DNA from: Histomonas meleagridis
Lineage: Eukaryota > Parabasalia > Tritrichomonadida > Dientamoebidae
DNA length: 64,000 nucleotides
NCBI GenBank assembly: GCA_020186115.1
Contig: WSYJ01000060.1
Span: forward strand, 2,976,001 to 3,040,000
Direction of reading: 5' to 3'
The translations under genes were made by a program, and so were the position numbers. Every line of letters begins with the position of its first letter. Position 1 is the stretch's first letter. This document shows, piece after piece, positions 18,830-28,713 of the stretch. The notes beneath the pieces were generated by a model. That model made no database searches and had not been told where the DNA came from. It worked only from the letters and a program-made list of their open reading frames with translations.

Positions 18830-19104
18830 ATGTTTATAACAGTCTGTTAATAAAAATTTTTATTAAAATACAAATTAATATCAAATTTTGCTCTCGTTTT
18901 CTATTGCAATTAACAAAATCGAAAGTTTGCCTTAAATGAAGATAATAGATCGAGAATAAAAAATATGAAATTTCAAATTAAAGTCATCAATTATATAATA
19001 TGCTTAAAGGCAGCAAGAAATTTATTTAGTTTTTCTTATTGGATTATAGCTGCTTATAATCAAATGACTTAACATTCATATACCAACAATTAATACCTTT
19101 ATAC
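18830..19104. other. Convergent 3' spacer
   Basis: AT-rich region between the WD40 gene and the capping-enzyme homologue. No gene seen. Confidence 0.5.
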
Positions 19105-20742
19105 TCATGATTTATTAACTAATTTCTTTTCTTTCTTCTTGTTCTTTGCCTGCTCTGCCTTTATCTTTGCTATCTCCTGGCACTTTTCTGTTATATTTTC
19201 GAGCTCGAAATTTCCTTTTTCAAACTTCATCATTGCTTCACAATAGCCTATGCAGTCGGGATGCTCCTTATGATACATCACCACAGGTTCTAAAAACCCA
19301 TTTTTTACCTTAAACCTTACGACCTTTCGATCAAGTGCGCCATATCTTTCGTTAAATTCGTAATATTTAAACGGAACATATCTCGCGTTATCATTCGTTC
19401 GCGCGTATAAAATTGCAATATTCTTTGCATTTAACGCAAAATACAATTTCATCGATGGGAAAACTGGTACAAATAATGATTTCCCTGGTGGAAATGTGCG
19501 TTGAATAAATGATATTCCATCACATCGAAACCCATTAGTTTCATACATATGTTTGACTTCATTTAACAAACGTGTGGCATTATTCATACGTGCAACAGGT
19601 CGGAATAAAAATTTAATGTCTATGCTCGCATTATTATTAATGTTAATTTTCGGTAAAACTCCTTCCCATAAAGCGGTTAAACGGTCGTCAAGATCTGTAT
19701 CGTCAAACCGTTGATCGCCGATTTGATGCACGTCGGTTAACATGATGCCGACTGTTTGGCTACGATGGATACATACGCCACTACAAACAAGCGGAAGTGG
19801 TGTAGCTATATCTATCGATACCTTCCATATCATATGAATATCATGAATTAAGTATAATGTGTCATTTGTAAATGCAACAACATAAAAAAATGAGCCTTCC
19901 GGAGTAAAGGTACAACGAAAAGCATGCTTTTCAATTAAATCAAGATGTGAATTATCCCAAAAATCACATATGGGATTGGGAAGATATGCAGTTTGAGAAA
20001 ATCCAGGTCCTACTGAATTATGAATGAATTCTAATAATCTTGATTCAAGAGGGTTGTCATTATGAACAATGTGTGCACCATACTTTTCGAGATTTGGGAT
20101 GTAATCTAAGTATATTTTTAAATCTGATATTTCATCATTATTGATTGGTGGCCGAATACCGGGTTTGACATTGAAACTGGGATCTAAGCGCTTAAGGCGG
20201 TCAATGACAAATTTGCTATAGGGTTTTAATTCGCGTTTCTCGATAAAAAGATTATATGCTGATTCAGCTTTCATAAAACATTCTTGAATAAGATATGTGC
20301 AAATAGCCAGACATGTTTGGTTAATACCATCCTTGCAGCAAACAACAATACAAACATTATTAGAACGACGAATTATTGAATTAACAATTTCGTTGAACTT
20401 AGATGTATTAGCAAGTCGACCTCCCCAGCCAGGAATCAAATAATGCTCAATAGATCTATTGCTCCATTCCTCATTTGGAATAAACTCATTATTCGATAAA
20501 GTTATTGCATAAATCACCGAATTTAGGATATTTTCTGTTTTGAAGATGTTGTTATCAAGCAGTCTTGAAACTGTCCAACGTTTGCTATCTGGAAAGAGTT
20601 GATTTATTTCTTCTGGAAGTGGAGTTTTCGCAGGAACAAATACAATGCCAGATTTATTTAAAATTGAGATTGGTTTACCGATTGGCGACTTTTTGTCACA
20701 CCAAAATGTTGGCACTCTGTTCTGGAAAACAACATCTTCCAT
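19105..20742 (-). CDS. mRNA capping enzyme homologue with degenerate RTPase and GTase sites
   Basis: The protein has 545 aa, start MEDVVFQNRVPTFWCDKK. The N-terminus aligns with metazoan-type capping enzyme triphosphatase domains (VP.fW...G.pi...f.P.KTPL). The Cys-phosphatase loop that should read HCx5R is CCKDGINQTC (residues 135-144): the His is Cys and the catalytic Arg is Gln. Residues ~245-510 align with the guanylyltransferase domain, but the KxDG nucleotidyl-acceptor motif is TPEG (residues 280-283), with no Lys. The later EMDG motif is RCDGISF. A Lys-rich tail follows. It is probably a non-catalytic paralogue of the true capping enzyme, perhaps a binding partner. A divergent relative is also possible, but neither site is intact. 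Confidence 0.75.
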   Translation of the reverse strand: MEDVVFQNRVPTFWCDKKSPIGKPISILNKSGIVFVPAKTPLPEEINQLFPDSKRWTVSRLLDNNIFKTENILNSVIYAITLSNNEFIPNEEWSNRSIEHYLIPGWGGRLANTSKFNEIVNSIIRRSNNVCIVVCCKDGINQTCLAICTYLIQECFMKAESAYNLFIEKRELKPYSKFVIDRLKRLDPSFNVKPGIRPPINNDEISDLKIYLDYIPNLEKYGAHIVHNDNPLESRLLEFIHNSVGPGFSQTAYLPNPICDFWDNSHLDLIEKHAFRCTFTPEGSFFYVVAFTNDTLYLIHDIHMIWKVSIDIATPLPLVCSGVCIHRSQTVGIMLTDVHQIGDQRFDDTDLDDRLTALWEGVLPKININNNASIDIKFLFRPVARMNNATRLLNEVKHMYETNGFRCDGISFIQRTFPPGKSLFVPVFPSMKLYFALNAKNIAILYARTNDNARYVPFKYYEFNERYGALDRKVVRFKVKNGFLEPVVMYHKEHPDCIGYCEAMMKFEKGNFELENITEKCQEIAKIKAEQAKNKKKEKKLVNKS

Positions 20743-21272
20743 AACGAATTAGTGCCCGTTTAAAACTCGGAACTGAGTTCTCAAAATTGGAAATGTGAAT
20801 ACTCATATAATATTTTGAATAATCGTAAAGTTTTCAATTTTATGTCATGGGATCGAAATTGAGTTATGTTTCATGAAATATATAAAGTAATAGTTATTTA
20901 ATCTGTTAATTTTGTTCATTTAAAACAGCAAGCAAAAACAAGATAATACTGGATATAGCTATGAAAGAGAAAATAATTGAAGAATTTTGGGGGGAGCTTA
21001 AATATTCATCACAAAAATTTTTATATTTGCTAAATGTTTATATCGGCAAATATGCAAATAAACATTTCTGTATTTTACAGTTTCTTGTTTTAGCAAAGAC
21101 ACGTCATGTGTAGATTTATTATTTCAATAATAAATAATTTAAATTTAATATGTAAAGTCATCTATTGTTATAATAAAAGTTTTCAAATATATAATGAAAA
21201 AATACAAATTATAACTTATAATAATTAATTGATGATTCAAATATATGAAAAAAAACTGAACACCTGAGTTTA
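20743..21272. other. Intergenic spacer
   Basis: It contains the minus-strand motif TTTTAAACGGGC about 15 nt upstream of ATG 20742 (20757-20768). The rest is AT-rich, and nothing else is seen. Confidence 0.5.
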
Positions 21273-22369
21273 TTAAATCAGAAATGTTATAAATATCATT
21301 ATGAATGCAATTATAGCAAAAGATTTCACGCTACTTATTTTGATTCCGCCACTTTCAATTGTGCCTGGGTCCAAATTGAACAATTCGTCATTTCCAATTG
21401 TATAGTTAACACTTTGAGGTATTCCGCTCAGGTCTATAAACTGTTTATTTTCGTCTGAAACTCGAATATCTAAATTGAAGTTTTCCACGTTTTCCCAATT
21501 AACTACAAAATTAAAACCGAGTGTAGCATTTCTTTCATATTGTCTATATTCGAAGAATCTAAAATCGAAGTAACTTGGACCTAGCAGATGAAGATATAAA
21601 AATCCGTAGTCTTCCAAATACAATGTCAATGACTTTGGATGTGTTACGTTATCTGGAAGAATCATTGTAATGTTTGTTGGGAAATATACATATGGAGAAA
21701 CCATTGGTTGAACATCTGTTGGTAATAATACATCAAGACCAATAGTATCATTATCATAAAAAGTGATATTCTAATGTCTTGTTGTATATATTCTATTTGT
21801 TGCATGGATTTGTGCATTATCAAAATGCTTTTTCATTGATGTGATAAAATTATTTGCGTAAAATTCACCGAAAATACTACGGCTACTATCGAGTGGTGAA
21901 ACAAATGTATTAAAGTGAAGATGATTCTCAAAAATGATTCGAATCTGCCATAATGAATAGACGCTGAAACATTGGTATTACTTGACTTTAAGGTAACATT
22001 TGATCTCCCGCTACTTTCCAATTCTAAAACTAAATACGATGTTCCACTAAGGTCAAGAGTGACTACTGTGTCCGTAAAGAAAGAACCAACTGTAGGATCA
22101 TAGGGACTAAAATAATCTGTAAGCAATACATTTGGAATACCTTCTATATATCGCATTTCTGTTCTTGCATAACCTTTTGAGATGTTGATGCAAAGTTGTC
22201 GACAATATTCAGATTTATAATCATCAGAAAAATCAAGATATGCCTTGACATAATCGACTTTTTCAATATTTCCATGATAAACATGCTTTAGCGAGTAACA
22301 CGATGTTTCTTTAAACATGAGTAACAGAAAAACCTTGAAAATGACAGCACTTTTTGGGGAATGAAACAC
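21273..22369 (-). pseudogene. Broken surface membrane protein gene (paralogue of 2339-3412)
   Basis: Two ORF pieces, 22369-21833 and 21704-21273, together match the 357-aa surface protein at 2339-3412 along its length. The reading frame shifts in a T run near 21935 (after ...HYGRFESF), and an in-frame TAG at about 21774 interrupts the continuing frame. The C-terminal piece keeps the conserved MILPDNV, ERNATLGFNF and NW segments and a membrane span (SFAIIAFIMIFITFLI) at the end. The first piece has a hydrophobic N-terminus. No GT...AG segment explains both lesions, so decay is preferred over splicing. Confidence 0.8.
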
Positions 22370-22541
22370 ATAGCAAATTCATTGATTGACACAACAAATA
22401 TTGAATTCTAACATAAATACAAAGCAAATTCATTGATTGACACAACAAATATTGAATTCTAACATAAATACAAAGCAAATTCATTGATTGACACAACAAA
22501 TATCGAATTCTAACATAAATACACAGCAAATTCAATTAACA
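22370..22541. repeat. 51-bp minisatellite, ~3.3 copies
   Basis: The 51-bp unit repeats at 22370, 22421 and 22472, with a partial fourth from 22523. Copies differ by only 1-3 bases. Because 51 is a multiple of three, it creates a spurious ORF of 17-residue repeats (22311-22535, minus). It lies immediately 5' of the broken surface-protein gene and may have displaced its promoter. Confidence 0.85.
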
Positions 22542-22635
22542 CCAAACAAATTTGCGACAATTCGATGTTCCACATCATGAAATCCCTTCATCGAACATAA
22601 ACATACAACATATTCAGTAACATTTTAATATATTT

Positions 22636-25600
22636 TTACTTCAGCGTATCAAATAATTTCTTTACATTTGGCATTGGGTTATTCATATTTGCGTAATTCT
22701 TCAGTTTCTCCATATCAAACTTTGGCGTTTTGTGGGCAGGCAACATCAGAATCATTTTGCACAATTCGTCCAAGTTTTCGCACTCGATGTTTTCCAATCT
22801 TCTGTAGCACGCGTTGACGTACGACTGGAACAAATCATTATCGGATATTATTTTTACGCAATTAAACGACGCCTTAATTGCGATGAAGTTACCATTGTTT
22901 ACAGCGTCTATCATTGCGTTTATTAAGTTCTCTTTGTTTATGTTAAATTTCTTATTAATTTCTACAATACAATTAAAAGCAGCAGCTCTAAAAACACTTT
23001 TTTGTCTCATTAATTGTTTTTCTATTATTGGAACGAAATCATTTTCATTTAAGTCATCGATTAAAGGAATCATTAAAGTAATTACATCAATTAAGTTCTC
23101 TTTATACGGATAAAGTCTTCCATCAATTAAAGGAATAACTTTATCAAATAATTGTTTCATTGTGCGTAATATATCTTCTTTAAGATTTTCCACAATTTTT
23201 AATAAACATTTACAACCGATTGAACGAAATATATTTTTTTGTGCTTCAATTCCATATTTGAAACAAAAGTCAATGAATTTATTTGGTGATGAATTAATTT
23301 CTATTGTTATAGGGATATCATCTCTAAGTAATATTTTATATTCTTTTATATTATCATCGGAACAACTTGCAAATAATATTAATGGTGACATTGTTGACCT
23401 TAAACAATTATTACTATTAATTTGTTTAAGGATTAATCCGACAATTTCGAATTTTTCTTCATTAAAATATAAGTCGAATATTAATGAATCATATTCATAA
23501 ATTTCTTCTTTGACATAATATATACAATTAATAGAATGTGTAATTATATTTGATATTAATTTAATGATGTTTTCATTTTTCTCGATTTTAATATATGTAA
23601 ATATCTTTGGGATTAATCCTTCGATTTCATCACAAATTAACATTCGTTTCGTAGATCGAATTAATGTATCATAAGCATAAAATATCGCAAATCGTTGTGA
23701 GTCCAAAATGATCATTGTATTCATTAATTTAATTACCATGTTAAAGAATTCTTTTAAATTAATATCAACACATTTAAACACTAAATTCGTATAAACATTC
23801 CATATATCTGATGTAATCATATCATTAATATTAATATTTAATGATAACCCATTAAATAATGAATTAAATAAAACTAAAATATCATTAATATCTGTTAATA
23901 TCGGAAGAAATTCATTTGTCCATTTAATCGATAATTTAACTAATGATAATTTTCGTGTGTCAAATAATTGATTAATAATATCTAATATTAAATGTTGTAA
24001 ATTATTATTTATAATTTTTTTATCAAATTTTTGGAATATTTTATCAAGTAATTTAACTCCTAATAAACTAATTTCTTCGACGGGTGAAAAGATAATCTTT
24101 ATGACAATTATAGATAACTTTTCAAAATATATATTTAATTGTTCATTAGTAATCCGTGTTATTATATCATATATACAATTAATGTTTTGTTGTTGGATTT
24201 CCCATTCATTTTGTTCATAATCAATGACATTAATTATATCAGAAATTATTAATTTCTTTCCGCCATCTGTCGAATATTTCCATAATGTTCGAAAGTTTTT
24301 GGATGTCGTTTCATTTGGTGAAAATGAATAATAATAAAATTTGGATGAATATGTTTCAATGTTTTCAACTTTCGGTGTTGGAATATCAATTCCATTAAAG
24401 ATTAAATATTCCGGTTCAATTAATATTAACAATAAATTAATAAATGATTTGACGTCTTTGGACATTTTAAGTAAGTTCATTACAAATTGTGATCGTGGTT
24501 GTCCTGTTAAATATTGAACTGTTTCATTTTCTGGCTTATTTTTACCAAGAATTGCTGACTCTATTTCTGTTTTATGATCTGATTTAAGATATAAAATGTT
24601 TAATCCAATTTCTCCTACAATTCGAACAATTCCATTTTCTGAACTACTACAAAATAATAATGTTCGAGTTACAAACCATAAACGTTTTGGTTCTTTTTGA
24701 AGTGTATTAATTAAATATAATAAAAATATCGATGAATTCCTTCGTGATTTTTCTGATTTCATTCCCGTATCTATTAAATCCATGATAAAATCTTCTGAAA
24801 CAATTTTCGTAAGTTTCCTTGCAGCAATAACTATGATTTCAATTCGTTCACTTGTTAAAAATGGTGGTTCAAATAACTTTTGCGTTAATCTTTTACATAA
24901 CTCTTCATTTGTTGATGCTATTTCTGATAATATTTCAATCCCAATTGAATCATTTGATATAATAGGATATAATTTATTAAAATGTGTTTCATTAAGGATA
25001 CCACGTTTAGCCATGGCCATCAAACAATTCTTCCCTAGATTTGATCTCCCAGAAGTTGTTAATAAGCCAAATGCTTCATCAAATTGATCGGTGAAGTACG
25101 ATAGAAACGCAACTTTGCAGTGACCGTTTAACTTTGATGCGATTTCTTCGACGTTAATTGAACATTTTGACCACGATAAAAACTTCGAAATAGAATCAAC
25201 AATAGAAGGATCTGATTCAGTAATAATATAATCAATGAAATTATGAGGATCAAAAGTATTATCTATGGGTAAATTTTCTGAGATATATACTAAAAATTGA
25301 GAGATTTCTTGAGCTGAATTAGGACAAGATCTTAAACATTTTACTATGAAATCATAAGGAAGTGGATACGCCGGCGTACAAATGCAAGCAAAATTAAAAA
25401 GAGTTGATACATTACGTGTGTTTGAAGATTGCAAAAAGAAATTAAAAAATTGTTTATCAGATATAATGACATCAAATAATGATGAGATTAATGGTGGCTC
25501 AGCTTTATCATTCATTATAGTATATCTAAACCCATTTGTATATGAAAATGAATATGGATGAAGAATTTGTCGACACTCATCAGAAAAATTTTGATCTGTC

Positions 25601-26760
25601 ATTAAAGTACATGCTATAACTTTCGTTTTTGGCTCATCAAATGTATAAATTTGTCTCATTAATGTTAATGCAATTGATTCCCCATCATATGCTTGATTTT
25701 CTAAAAATTTTAATAACGAATCTGACGGAACGATAAAGGAAGAGAATAAGTAAAGTATTGAATTTTTCTGTTCATTTGAAATTTTGTGGTTTTTAAAAAT
25801 AGATTTGAAAAATGAATAATCCTTTGAATAGGATAAATAGCACTTCTTTAAAAGAGTCCTTAAACATGATAAATATGTTTCCATAATATTCATGTTACGT
25901 GAACTTGGTATGAAATGATTAATTGAAGTAAGAATTGATTGTGAAATCTGTCGTAGAAATGGCTGTATAACACCTGGGGGTGAAATGTTGAGCTGATGTT
26001 CAAGACATGGATAAGCATTTTCTAAATTTAAATTTTGAATTATTTTATCGATTGGAAATTGTTCGGATATAAATGTGAGTATTCGAAGGGCTCTGTTACG
26101 CTCTTCGGGTTTGAAGTTTTCGAAATTTGGAAGGATTCCATTGATAATTGATTTGGAATTAAATTTGGAAAAATCTGTATTGTCAATTTCATCAAACTTA
26201 AGAGCAAAGAATAAGAAAAGATTTGCATTATTTGAAAAACAGGAATAATGATTTTTAACAAATGGAACCATGGATTTTAAATCAGCATCACTCATATTTA
26301 GAAGATAACTTTGGTTCTTTTGAATGGCGTACATAAATACATTTGAGTCAATGTTCGAATTATTTTTAAGATATAAAGAAAAAATCATTTGTTGAATAGA
26401 TGTAGGAATATTTGGAAATTTGTTCATTAAGTTTATAAGAACTGGAACTAATTGATTTGTTGGGGCTCTTTCTATTCCAATTTTTAAAAAAATAGCTGTG
26501 ATATTTTTTTGTAAAATAATTTTTGAGTCCATAAGATCAACAAGTTCATTTAGTGGCAGTTGAACAGACGTGTGACCTTTTATAAATACTATAAAATCAT
26601 TAACTGCTTTTACAACCTTTTTCTGTTCTGTCGGTGATTTTGCATTTATTGATTTTAATAACATAGGAACATTTTTATTGATAAGTTCTTGAATTTTTTC
26701 AGGTGTTTTTGCTTGATAAAGTGATAGAAGAATTAAATCAAATTCTTCTTCTTTTTCCAT
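22636..26760 (-). CDS. ECM29: Ecm29 proteasome adaptor/scaffold homologue
   Basis: The protein has 1374 aa from ATG 26760. A frame extension to 26778 begins at GTG and is not needed. The N-terminus (FDLILLSLYQAKTPEKIQEL ... LLKSI ... VQLPLNELVDL ... FLKIGIERAP) matches the opening of Ecm29 (fLrl..A.td.qlq..i.kfLp.lL.kl...v..kv...l.hi.kriks...iqlPv..ll). The rest is a continuous all-helical HEAT-like solenoid. Ecm29 binds the 26S proteasome and links it to membranes or assembly quality control. It is shorter than yeast and human proteins (~1850 aa). C-terminal codons are clearly richer in G/C than the middle. Confidence 0.75.
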   Translation of the reverse strand: MEKEEEFDLILLSLYQAKTPEKIQELINKNVPMLLKSINAKSPTEQKKVVKAVNDFIVFIKGHTSVQLPLNELVDLMDSKIILQKNITAIFLKIGIERAPTNQLVPVLINLMNKFPNIPTSIQQMIFSLYLKNNSNIDSNVFMYAIQKNQSYLLNMSDADLKSMVPFVKNHYSCFSNNANLFLFFALKFDEIDNTDFSKFNSKSIINGILPNFENFKPEERNRALRILTFISEQFPIDKIIQNLNLENAYPCLEHQLNISPPGVIQPFLRQISQSILTSINHFIPSSRNMNIMETYLSCLRTLLKKCYLSYSKDYSFFKSIFKNHKISNEQKNSILYLFSSFIVPSDSLLKFLENQAYDGESIALTLMRQIYTFDEPKTKVIACTLMTDQNFSDECRQILHPYSFSYTNGFRYTIMNDKAEPPLISSLFDVIISDKQFFNFFLQSSNTRNVSTLFNFACICTPAYPLPYDFIVKCLRSCPNSAQEISQFLVYISENLPIDNTFDPHNFIDYIITESDPSIVDSISKFLSWSKCSINVEEIASKLNGHCKVAFLSYFTDQFDEAFGLLTTSGRSNLGKNCLMAMAKRGILNETHFNKLYPIISNDSIGIEILSEIASTNEELCKRLTQKLFEPPFLTSERIEIIVIAARKLTKIVSEDFIMDLIDTGMKSEKSRRNSSIFLLYLINTLQKEPKRLWFVTRTLLFCSSSENGIVRIVGEIGLNILYLKSDHKTEIESAILGKNKPENETVQYLTGQPRSQFVMNLLKMSKDVKSFINLLLILIEPEYLIFNGIDIPTPKVENIETYSSKFYYYSFSPNETTSKNFRTLWKYSTDGGKKLIISDIINVIDYEQNEWEIQQQNINCIYDIITRITNEQLNIYFEKLSIIVIKIIFSPVEEISLLGVKLLDKIFQKFDKKIINNNLQHLILDIINQLFDTRKLSLVKLSIKWTNEFLPILTDINDILVLFNSLFNGLSLNININDMITSDIWNVYTNLVFKCVDINLKEFFNMVIKLMNTMIILDSQRFAIFYAYDTLIRSTKRMLICDEIEGLIPKIFTYIKIEKNENIIKLISNIITHSINCIYYVKEEIYEYDSLIFDLYFNEEKFEIVGLILKQINSNNCLRSTMSPLILFASCSDDNIKEYKILLRDDIPITIEINSSPNKFIDFCFKYGIEAQKNIFRSIGCKCLLKIVENLKEDILRTMKQLFDKVIPLIDGRLYPYKENLIDVITLMIPLIDDLNENDFVPIIEKQLMRQKSVFRAAAFNCIVEINKKFNINKENLINAMIDAVNNGNFIAIKASFNCVKIISDNDLFQSYVNACYRRLENIECENLDELCKMILMLPAHKTPKFDMEKLKNYANMNNPMPNVKKLFDTLK

Positions 26761-26971
26761 GTATTCCCCTATTAACACTTTTCACATCAAATGTCCGCCA
26801 GACCAATTAAAAAACTTTGCTAACTTGAGCAAAAGGAAAAAAGGAGCTTTTATGATTTGAGCAATGGGTGCCTTTCAGATTTTTCAAATTTAAAATAATT
26901 TTAAGAATAATTAAATTATATTTGAAATATGAATAATAATAATAAAAATACAAACAAATTTACGTAAATGA

Positions 26972-27502
26972 TTATGAACCATCAAAGGAAAGGATCAGGT
27001 TTCTGCCATCAAAGTAACTTTGTGATTTACCATTAATTGATGGAAGATATGTCTTCTTTCTTTCAGGTCGGTGGAAAGAAGGAACATTTGGTCGTTGTAG
27101 CTCAGGGAGATTGTATGATCCGGGACCAGGCGTCATTGCTGTTTCTTTTTCATTTGCATAACATGAAACTCGATGCCCCCTAGGAATTGTTCCTATCTTT
27201 GGTTGGATTTTGTGGCTTTTAACATTTGGACTATATGAATCAGGTGAAGGATTTTTATTTCCTTTTGCAAATTCAAGTCTTCGAGAAACATTTGAAGTAA
27301 ACCCAGTTCCATACCCTCTATTTGAGTAAATATGGGTGTTGTTTTGTTGTGGTGAATATTTCCCTGGTCCAGGAATATTTTGAAAATTTGGAGCTGGTCG
27401 TGCTGGTGCAGCAGAACCAAATCCAAATGGTTCATTACTTTGGCTTGTTAGAACAATATAATGTTTCTGTTGAATTGTTTGATTCCTTTTTTTATTCGCC
27501 AT
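26972..27502 (-). CDS. PG-rich (SHIPPO/STPGR-like) protein, probably axonemal
   Basis: The protein has 176 aa, start MANKKRNQTI. It contains IPGPGKYSP (near residue 45), NPSPDSYSPN (near 85) and MTPGPGSYNLP (near 125). These are spaced ~40 residues apart as in sperm-tail PG-rich repeats (ODF3/SHIPPO family) of microtubule inner or cytoskeletal proteins. It is basic and rich in Pro/Asn/Ser. A role in flagella or axostyle is consistent with trichomonad biology but is inferred. Confidence 0.75.
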   Translation of the reverse strand: MANKKRNQTIQQKHYIVLTSQSNEPFGFGSAAPARPAPNFQNIPGPGKYSPQQNNTHIYSNRGYGTGFTSNVSRRLEFAKGNKNPSPDSYSPNVKSHKIQPKIGTIPRGHRVSCYANEKETAMTPGPGSYNLPELQRPNVPSFHRPERKKTYLPSINGKSQSYFDGRNLILSFDGS

Positions 27503-27660
27503 TTAATTTTCCCTCCAAAAATGTTGAGGTAACGTATTTATGACATGTCATGTGAAAATTAAAAGTTCGCATCAAAATAAATTCCAAAACAAAAATATCT
27601 TAAAGTTTAGTAATCTAAATTTATTAAGAAACAATTTTATGTAATATTTGTATGATTTTT

Positions 27661-28683
27661 CTAATATATTCCGCAGCATCCTCCTTTTCCTTTATTTGTA
27701 TTTTCTGACTCAGTTTTTTCATTATTTTCTTCTTCTTCAACAGAAACTATTTCCGGTTCGAGATTTTCTTGCGTTTCTTGGTTTTTATTCATTTCTTCTG
27801 TTTCTGTCTTATAGAAGTATTCCCAACTAAAGTTATTTCGATTAAATGAGAACATAAACATGTCGTTATTAATCAACGAGAAGATTCGTTCATAGTTCGG
27901 CTCGTCTTTAAACTGAAGCGAACTTATATACTCGAAGATTTTTCTGAAATTAGCCGATAGCTTATTGGTAAGTTGCTCAATTGGACAATTGATTTTAGCT
28001 TCCAAAATTTCGTTGTTTCCATGAAGGTTTCGCCATGGAAGTTTGTGACTAAGTTCAACAACTGAATAAAACCAACAAATTAAATCATCACATCGACCAA
28101 CATCTTTCTCACTAAGAGCGTTTATAGATGCATACTTTCGTGTCCCTGAAAAATGTCCATCTTTTGGCTCAAGAAGTTCATGTGTATTAAAATCAATATA
28201 TGGTTTTGTAATTCCAAAGTCAATAAGAATGAGTGGATGTTCTTGGCTGTTGTTAATAAGAAAATTACTTGGTTTAATATCACAATGAACATAACCTTGT
28301 TCATGTAAACTTTGGATAATTTTGAGCATTTCATATGCAATTAAATATACATGTCTGGAAATTAATGAGCCGAAATGATTTTTCCTAATTTGGGAAACAG
28401 ATGGACCGTATTGGTCCATTACAAAATATTCGAAATCTTGATATTGACCAGAATCATAAACTTTAGGAAAGCTTCCTGGTTTTAAAGAAGAAATTATTTC
28501 AATTTCCCGTTCAAGAGCTTTTTTAGGAGCATTAATGTTTTCTGTTTTCATAGCAAATTTCTTTCCATTTTCATCTTTTACTTGATACACATCACCAAAT
28601 CCACCTTGGCCTAAAAGAGAAATTATGGTGTACTTTGATACCTTTGTTTGAGGCTCTAGCGTTTGCCGATCCTCCTTCTTCAT
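27661..28683 (-). CDS. CK1-like protein kinase
   Basis: The protein has 340 aa from ATG 28683 (MKKEDRQTLE). The frame continues upstream only to a TTG. Motifs: GQGGFGDVY (Gly loop), FAMK (catalytic Lys), HCDIKPSNFL (catalytic loop), IDFG (Mg-binding), and SGTRKYASINA (activation segment; CK1/TTBK-like 'GT.rYaS.na' without APE). An acidic tail (VSVEEEENNEKTESEN) ends GKGGCCGIY, with a Cys pair that could be lipid-modified. It is divergent from the 28714 gene with only 30 bp between the ATGs. Confidence 0.93.
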   Translation of the reverse strand: MKKEDRQTLEPQTKVSKYTIISLLGQGGFGDVYQVKDENGKKFAMKTENINAPKKALEREIEIISSLKPGSFPKVYDSGQYQDFEYFVMDQYGPSVSQIRKNHFGSLISRHVYLIAYEMLKIIQSLHEQGYVHCDIKPSNFLINNSQEHPLILIDFGITKPYIDFNTHELLEPKDGHFSGTRKYASINALSEKDVGRCDDLICWFYSVVELSHKLPWRNLHGNNEILEAKINCPIEQLTNKLSANFRKIFEYISSLQFKDEPNYERIFSLINNDMFMFSFNRNNFSWEYFYKTETEEMNKNQETQENLEPEIVSVEEEENNEKTESENTNKGKGGCCGIY

Positions 28684-28713
28684 AAACAAACCGTTAAAAA
28701 TAATCGATTTCAA
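28684..28713. promoter_or_regulatory. 30-bp shared 5' region of divergent genes
   Basis: The two ATGs (28683 minus, 28714 plus) are separated by 30 bp. AACCGTTA at 28689-28696 is TAACGGTT on the minus strand, the same element as at 7834-7841. There is no room for separate promoters. Confidence 0.6.

Noticed and set aside
21770-21940. Splicing as the explanation of the break in the 21273-22369 surface gene
   Set aside because: The sequence between the lesions still aligns with the coding sequence of the paralogue at 2339-3412, so it is not an intron.
22311-22535. 74-aa ORF of 17-residue repeats
   Set aside because: Byproduct of the 51-bp minisatellite.
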